Source: Lethocerus indicus (lineage: Eukaryota > Arthropoda > Insecta > Hemiptera > Belostomatidae). Taken from it: a DNA stretch of 64,000 bases. The position numbers were made by a program, and so were the translations under genes. Under the pieces are notes generated by a model. That model saw only the letters and a program-made list of their open reading frames with translations. It ran no database searches and had not been told where the DNA came from. Below, piece by piece: positions 58,345 through 64,000 of this stretch. Each line of letters starts with the position of its first letter. Within the stretch, counting starts at the first letter, position 1. Location of the stretch: contig JACDQD010000102.1 of assembly GCA_019843655.1 (NCBI GenBank), positions 2,117,501 through 2,181,500 on the forward strand. The letters run 5' to 3'.

Positions 58345-60450
58345 TTAATTATCTAACTCGTCTCCTATCATTGGAGTAATGCTGAACAAAGCCTGTGGTG
58401 ATTGTGTTATTGGATGGTATCTTGTTTCAACACTGAGACCAACTTTATTCTTTTTGTTCTCGAGATACTTTTGAACAACATAGCGATTATTATCATGTAC
58501 CATGGGATGATTCAGGTATTCATGTATCTGTAACATAGGTTAAAAATGATTATGATATCACAACAGTCCATCAGATTTTTCTTAAACTAAATTTATGCAC
58601 CATGTAATTTCCTTATGCATATTTTATTTATGTTTCACATTCAAAACCAGAAAGTCAAGAACTGGGGATGAGTAAGGGAAAAAGTAGTTGTTAAATGAAA
58701 ATATATCTCACAAAAAACAAATCAGCCAATTTGATATCTACCATAACTGAACAAAAAAGAATCTTACATTAATTTTAATTATTCCTTACCCTTTTTAAAT
58801 TAATCATGTTTAATAGCAAATAATATTACTACTCAAAGTTAAACTATCTTTTGTCTTATTATAAAAATCAATGCCTAAACATACTTTCATGGCGAATGTT
58901 TCATTTTTAAAAGGTATTATTGCTATATTAAAAAATATATAATAAAAAACAAATGTTCACATAAATGTGTTTACTTACATCCATCCACTGGACTGCATCT
59001 ATTTCTGCATCTTCTTTCTTCAAGTCTTCATTCAGTGGTCTCAATTCAATAACAAAATAAAAATCTGTACAGCCAAAGGCAGCTGTCTTTGAATGGCGAA
59101 ATGCCACCATTGAAACAAACTTTCCACGAACATTTGTTTCTTCAAAAACTTCTCTTATTACTGCATCAACCAGGTCTTCACCTATACATTCATATACACT
59201 TATAATAACATACAAGTAAATAATATTAAATCATAAACTCATTCATCCAACAAAAAGTTTGATAGATCCTAATTAACTAAAGTACTTTTTGGAAATTTGC
59301 AAATGAAAAATTCCAACTATGGGTAGAATAAAATGTGCCTTACATAGGTATGAATTCTGGTGGGGAAGTGTATATTTATTAAATTGAAAATTTGATTGTT
59401 TAAGATAGAATAAATGTAATACACTAACTTACATTTTAAGGAATACTTGTCATTTTAAGTTAAAGGTGACACATATTGTTATGTTAAAGATATATTATAT
59501 TCATTTAACTTTTCAATTAACAAGATAGATAGTGATGTAGATAAATATTCATAAATACTGAAATAAGTAAACAAACTCAACAATAACATGACCAAATATA
59601 TTTGTTTTATAATAAAAGACAAACCTGGTTCAACATAACCTCCAGGAAGCTTCCAATATGCAATATCCCTGTATCTCTCGCACACTACAAGTATTTGGTT
59701 ATTTTCATTGACTACCAAACCTCCCGCACCAACCATGGTGTGAGCAAAAGCTGGTATTCGGTTCTTTTCATCCTTGGGTAACCATCGACACATAGAAATC
59801 ATGTCATCTTTGGTGTGATGAAGAGTAAACCCATTCTGCAATTACAGGAGTAACAACAGGGTCCAATTAACTGGCAGTGAATATTATAAACAGTTTTGAT
59901 CACTCTGTATTTTTTCAGATAAAAATATTTACCTGTGCAAGAATAGGAATCCAAGACACATGAGTAACTGCTACTCTGAACCAGACACCACGAATCTTTT
60001 CTCTCTGCCACTGTGTAAGTGAGGCTAAAACAATAAATATTATTTTAATTCTTAAATATGATAGCCCATTATCACTAGAAAAAGGGTTTATCAAATATTT
60101 AATTAAACCAAAATAAAGTTTAATTGGCAATATTTTATTAAGTGCAATGATATAATCTATTATACAATCACCGAGTAACTTCATTTTTTGTTACAATATT
60201 AATAAATCTTCATTATAAGCTTATCAGGCCTTTAGGTTAAGATAAAATAGTTATAAAAGAATGTAATTGTTCCCAAATGATATCGCTCTCAATAAAATAG
60301 ATAAGTACTGAAAAAAGATAAAAATCCACCTTCCAATTTCTTCGTGAAAACTTCTTTATCCCAACAGGGTTCTATAGAAGAATCAACCGTCACACCTCTG
60401 TGAATGTCCAATGCGCCTTGGAAAACTGTATCGTCCTGCTGCGATGCCAT
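58345..60450 (-). CDS. NUDT6: NUDT6-like Nudix hydrolase
   Basis: Five exons on the minus strand: 60450-60330, 60024-59933, 59835-59625, 59181-58979, 58527-58345, giving 269 aa with all phases matching. The N-terminal pre-Nudix domain (FQGALDIHRGVTVDSS, then SLTQWQREKIRGVWFRV and NGFTLHHTKDDM) is specific to the NUDT6/plant NUDX family and separates it from other Nudix proteins. The Nudix box is residues 137-159: G-x5-E143-x7-R151-E152-V-F-E155-E156-T-N158-V. All metal-binding Glu are kept, but Asn158 replaces the usual Gly. It is a nucleotide-diphosphate hydrolase of uncertain substrate. Human NUDT6 (316 aa) lies antisense to FGF2; no FGF gene is visible here. A possible acceptor upstream of ATG 60450 leaves room for an earlier exon. 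Confidence 0.9.
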
Positions 60451-60537
60451 CCTGTCGACCGAATATAACCTCCCCGTCCTCAAGAAGGCCGCCCTACAAA
60501 ACCAAGCCAACACCTGTAGAAACAATTGATTTTTCAA

Positions 60538-61875
60538 TTAACAAAACCCGCAGTGTGGAACGGGACTCGTCGCTGTATTGAAATATTACATTCAAACTAC
60601 ACACTGGCTACTGTCGGCTAGGGCCCGGCTCAGGTACCTGTCCGAATATCGGACCGCCGTCCTCGACAGGCAAAGAAACATCTGAAGGATGCGGACACTT
60701 CTAAATGAATTAACATTTTTTGATATCGGATATCGTCCTGGTCATGGCCGGTCGATAAATCTAATCGATGGGGGTCGACTGGAATCGAGATGAATCGATG
60801 ATCGGTCCCGCTCGTAGGAGTGGGGGAAGACGTCGACGGGCTCATTTACTTGTTGAGCATCCGACCGCTACGTTCGCTCCGCGGTCCCGGCACGCGTACT
60901 CGAAGTGTTTATTTATAATTTTTAACTTATTTATTTATTTTTTTTCAAATTAAATGGACACTAGGATTTCCTCCCGGGACGAGTAGTGCGGTTGAGGACG
61001 AGGGTTGCGCGCGTGTGTGTGCTGTGTTGTTGAAGAGTGCTTTGTGTGCCCACAGCCGGAGAGTCAACTCTTTTTCGATTCTTGGGATAATTCTTCAATC
61101 GCCCGGGATGTAAGGTAGGATGGCTTTGTATCTTTACTTCAACAGGAGCCTCTCCAAGTCGAATCCCCCCAATCGAGTAATCAAGTGATTCATTTTATTG
61201 AGAGTCCCTAATGTTCTTCTCACTTAGGAAACCTTATGAAATATCTATCGCTTTTTGCATAGCAAATATGAAAACTTAGTTTCTTAGTATGTTCACGAAG
61301 TTAATGCTTTTTGAAGCTGCTCCACAAATAGGTAAACATTCTTTACGTTATCAGTGGCTGATTACGCCCTGCGGTTTCTTCGGTCGACCGCCCGTTTTTT
61401 TGTAAAAGGTAACATAATCTTTAAGAATTAAGTTTACCATTTGTGATATTCGTTCTGAATCATACGAATATATTATTGTATTTCTTGTGAATTCTAATTA
61501 TGTCTCAATTCTTTCAAATTTTAACGGTATCATGGTACCCATTGCGATATTATCTTCGTCCGCTGTGACAAAACCAAACCCAATTAGGTCGGTCTTCCTA
61601 TTTGGAATCTTGCGTAATTTAAGGAAATTTTTTATAGATAATTGAAAAGAAATTTAAACACGATTTCATTGTAAAAACTAGAGTTAAATTTGACGCGAAC
61701 GAGGTATTTCATTTGGACATACCCGAGTTCTGGAGACTTGGAAGGATCTTCGTGTGTCGGCAGCAAGGATTATTTCCATTCTGCTGTTTACAGAGATTTA
61801 TTTTCGACGGGGGACTATTTTTGGTAGAAACCGGCGTAGCACCGGCATTCGTACGAGCCCGCGTTTATCTGACAG
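60538..61875. promoter_or_regulatory. CpG-rich divergent region, possible 5' UTR of a plus-strand gene
   Basis: A GC- and CpG-rich patch (about 60560-61110) upstream of the NUDT6-like gene. On the plus strand, a possible untranslated exon ends at a candidate donor near 61114 (GTAGGA). It could serve both the NUDT6-like gene and a gene beginning at about 61.9 kb. This is inference from composition and splice-like words only. Confidence 0.35.
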
Positions 61876-61885
61876 GTTTGTGAAG

Positions 61886-61948
61886 ATGGCACCTCAAGAA
61901 GTAGAGGCCCTACTACCGCTTCCTCGGTTTCCCAGCACTTTAATGGAC
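61886..61948 (+). CDS. Candidate first coding exon of a gene extending right of the window
   Basis: After an acceptor-like TCTGACAG at 61875, ATG at 61886 (context GAAGATGG) opens a 21-codon frame, MAPQEVEALLPLPRFPSTLM plus Asp, which ends exactly at a donor-like GTGGGT in phase 0. This has the shape of a short initiating exon after a 5' UTR intron. I do not recognise the protein, and no second exon is found before 64000. It could be chance. Confidence 0.35.
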
Positions 61949-63227
61949 GTGGGTATAGTTCAGTAAAACTGGAATTATATTTTTATTTCGGCTTTTATAT
62001 TTTTACATATCGAACAAGTTCGTACCGCACGGGCTGCTACAAGTTGAATCTCAAAGGAAATTATAAAATTAAATCAAGAGCTTTCATTTGAGAAGTGTAG
62101 TTTCAGTTCAGTCTAGAAATGCATTTAACTGCTGTATTTTTAAATTTAGATAATATAATGCGTTCCCCTTGCGTGTCTACCGGCGTTTGTTAGGCCGAAA
62201 AAATGTTGTGGTACCACCAGATGGAGCGTTGAGTAGCCGTAGACCCACCCACTTTTTTTTGTTTCTGAATCCTTTTTCGGATTGATTAACGAGCGTTATT
62301 TAGTGGCCTCCGTATGTCCCGTAGTAAACGAGATGAAAAGGTTCTGTATAAATTTAGGACCCAGCGATAATTTTTTATATTATTAATAAGGGTACTTGAG
62401 TAAAATGAAATTTGTTAATGTTTGAAAAATTAAATAAAAATGAAGTTAAACTTATGTCAGCCCAATTGGATTCGACGTTGGTTATTATATGTAAACATTC
62501 TGAAACTCAGATTGGAATGTTGGTCGAAAGCTTAGGAAATATCTCGAGTGTTGAGAATAAACATAGATTTTCCCTGTAAGATGTATACAGTTAACCTTAA
62601 TGCTGCCTTGTGTTTATAAAATTTCTCTACATCAGAAAGTGAATGAGAAAAAAAATATTTCATTTAAAACCGAAATATATTTTAAAGAAGAGACAAATAT
62701 TTTATATCCGGTATGATACAGTTCTCTCGGCTTTCTTCTTGGGAGACATTTTTAAAGGTAATTCTGTTGTACGGAGTTCGTATATCGTATTCAATTTCAT
62801 ACAGAAATTGTCTTTGAGCTATTTTCACTTTGCTTCATTGTGTTCCTTTTGAGAACGTCAGAAGATCAGGTGGCTATCTCAGGTGAAATCAGACAGTAAT
62901 TGCAGTTTGATAGAGGACCATCGAAACATCGGAGTAACATAAACCTTCTGTTTGTAGAATCCTTCACTTAACATCAATTCATTTACCGAGAATTCGTGTT
63001 AAGGTACGATTGGATATTACTGTGCAGCGACGTTCAATTGCCCAGCAGCGCTTGAAAAATTTTAATTTCCTCCGCCTTTATTCATTTTAAGGACGCGCCC
63101 TGAGGGTTGATGGGGGAGCTTGATGTCGAGCGCCCTTTTGTAAGCGTCCAGACCGTACTTTTAAAACTTCCCAGGGCCCGAGTCCCGTACGCTCGTACCG
63201 GTTTCTCTCTGGCGGGTGTACACAGCC

Positions 63228-63263
<36 letters not shown>

Positions 63264-64000
63264 TGCTACGACTTCGGAAAACAAAAAGCAAAACAAGAAA
63301 AACCAAAAGAAAGAAACAAAAACAAACCAGTAAAAAATAAAAATAAATAAAAAAACTTCCTGTACACGAGAGAAGAAATCCTCGATTCCTTTTTTGGGAG
63401 GCGCCGCTCCCGCGGTGGGGAGTTCTCGAAACAGAGTCGGCCTTCCGATCCCACTCACTTGTTTATGGGAGAAACATTTTTTTTCATTTTTAATTTGTAA
63501 TCTTCCTTTTGTGGAACTCGATTCCTTTCGCAGTCCATCTCTACCTTTCGGCGAGGAATTGTTTTATTTAAAAACCTTTCCAAGAGAACGCTCGTTTAAT
63601 TCGGAGGAAGGCCGAAATTCAGCGATCCCTGAAAGTATTGTGGTGCATTCGTTTATGCGAAAAATTCAGTTTTTCACTGACGGAAAATCGAATTTAAGTT
63701 ATATTGGAATTGCTATGTTCTAGCCGACGCTCATATTAATTATAGCTGGCGAGATCGTCCGTCTCCTTCTTTGTTCATAAGTTGTTCCCCTTTTTTCACA
63801 ATCAGGAGCATTTCGTTAATCATTCTGTGAGACACCGTGAGAGGAACGTTCCTGGTGTCCGGAAATTGCCTTTCTTTAAAAATGATTTGACTTTTGTTTT
63901 CCAATTTTAACCTTATTTATGTTATAACTTAAATTTGTCCGGAAGAAGGAAGACTCGGCCCTTTCCAAGCTGGGGAAGCCCGTAGTGAAAGTCCGGCCCA
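61949..64000. other. Non-coding right end
   Basis: No recognisable protein. Purine-rich and A-rich tracts (63270-63350) follow an (AG)n microsatellite. It is probably the first intron of the gene proposed at 61.9 kb, or intergenic. Confidence 0.4.
63231..63260. repeat. (AG)15 microsatellite
   Basis: Fifteen uninterrupted AG units. GAGA repeats near insect promoters can bind GAGA factor, but here it may simply be a microsatellite. Confidence 0.9.

Noticed and set aside
1..64000. CRISPR arrays, rRNA or tRNA genes
   Set aside because: No spaced repeat array or tRNA cloverleaf with a GGTTCGAAT-type arm was noticed on reading either strand, and the DNA is animal nuclear; short tRNAs could still be missed by eye.

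Overview
The window is animal nuclear DNA, most likely from an insect. It has intron-rich genes with GT-AG splice sites, a very AT-rich right half, a crooked-legs-type (insect) zinc-finger gene, and a fibrillar-associated collagen of the type IX class. All assignments come from reading the sequence and recalled family features; no database search was possible.

Layout. 1-13.9 kb: no convincing gene; a CpG-containing, relatively GC-rich non-coding block that looks like upstream or intronic regulatory DNA of the collagen gene. 13.9-40.1 kb (+): most of a collagen alpha-1(IX)-like gene. The 3' part of its thrombospondin N-terminal-like (TSPN) domain and at least 20 further exons can be traced with consistent splice phases to a stop at 40058. 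The start and signal peptide were not found and may lie left of the window. Inside its introns are an antisense, intronless RMI1 gene (35.6-37.4 kb), a MITE-like element (29.26-29.50 kb) and a long miRNA-precursor-like hairpin (27.58-27.71 kb). 42-45 kb (+): a crooked-legs-like C2H2 zinc-finger gene with ten fingers in one exon. 48.3-50.3 kb (-): an intronless POMGNT1-like glycosyltransferase. 50.9-53.4 kb (+): a ropporin (ROPN1L/RSP11) gene with a long acidic tail, head-to-head with the POMGNT1-like gene and sharing a 0.6-kb spacer that holds a full RFX X-box match. 54.4-57.1 kb (-): a seven-exon zinc-dependent polyol/alcohol dehydrogenase. 58.3-60.5 kb (-): a five-exon NUDT6-like Nudix hydrolase. 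60.6-64 kb: probably the 5' end of another plus-strand gene, with one candidate first coding exon.

The genes do not form a pathway; they are a normal animal neighbourhood (extracellular matrix, DNA repair, transcription factor, Golgi glycosylation, cilium/flagellum, metabolism). The most interesting observations are: a pair of paralogous 102-nt collagen exons with identical phases that look mutually exclusive; a collagen exon one base short, which breaks the Gly-X-Y frame; the ~60-bp-stem hairpin; the X-box beside ropporin; the loss of the acidic catalytic motif in the POMGNT1-like protein; and an intronless, N-terminally short crol-like array ending in a dead finger.
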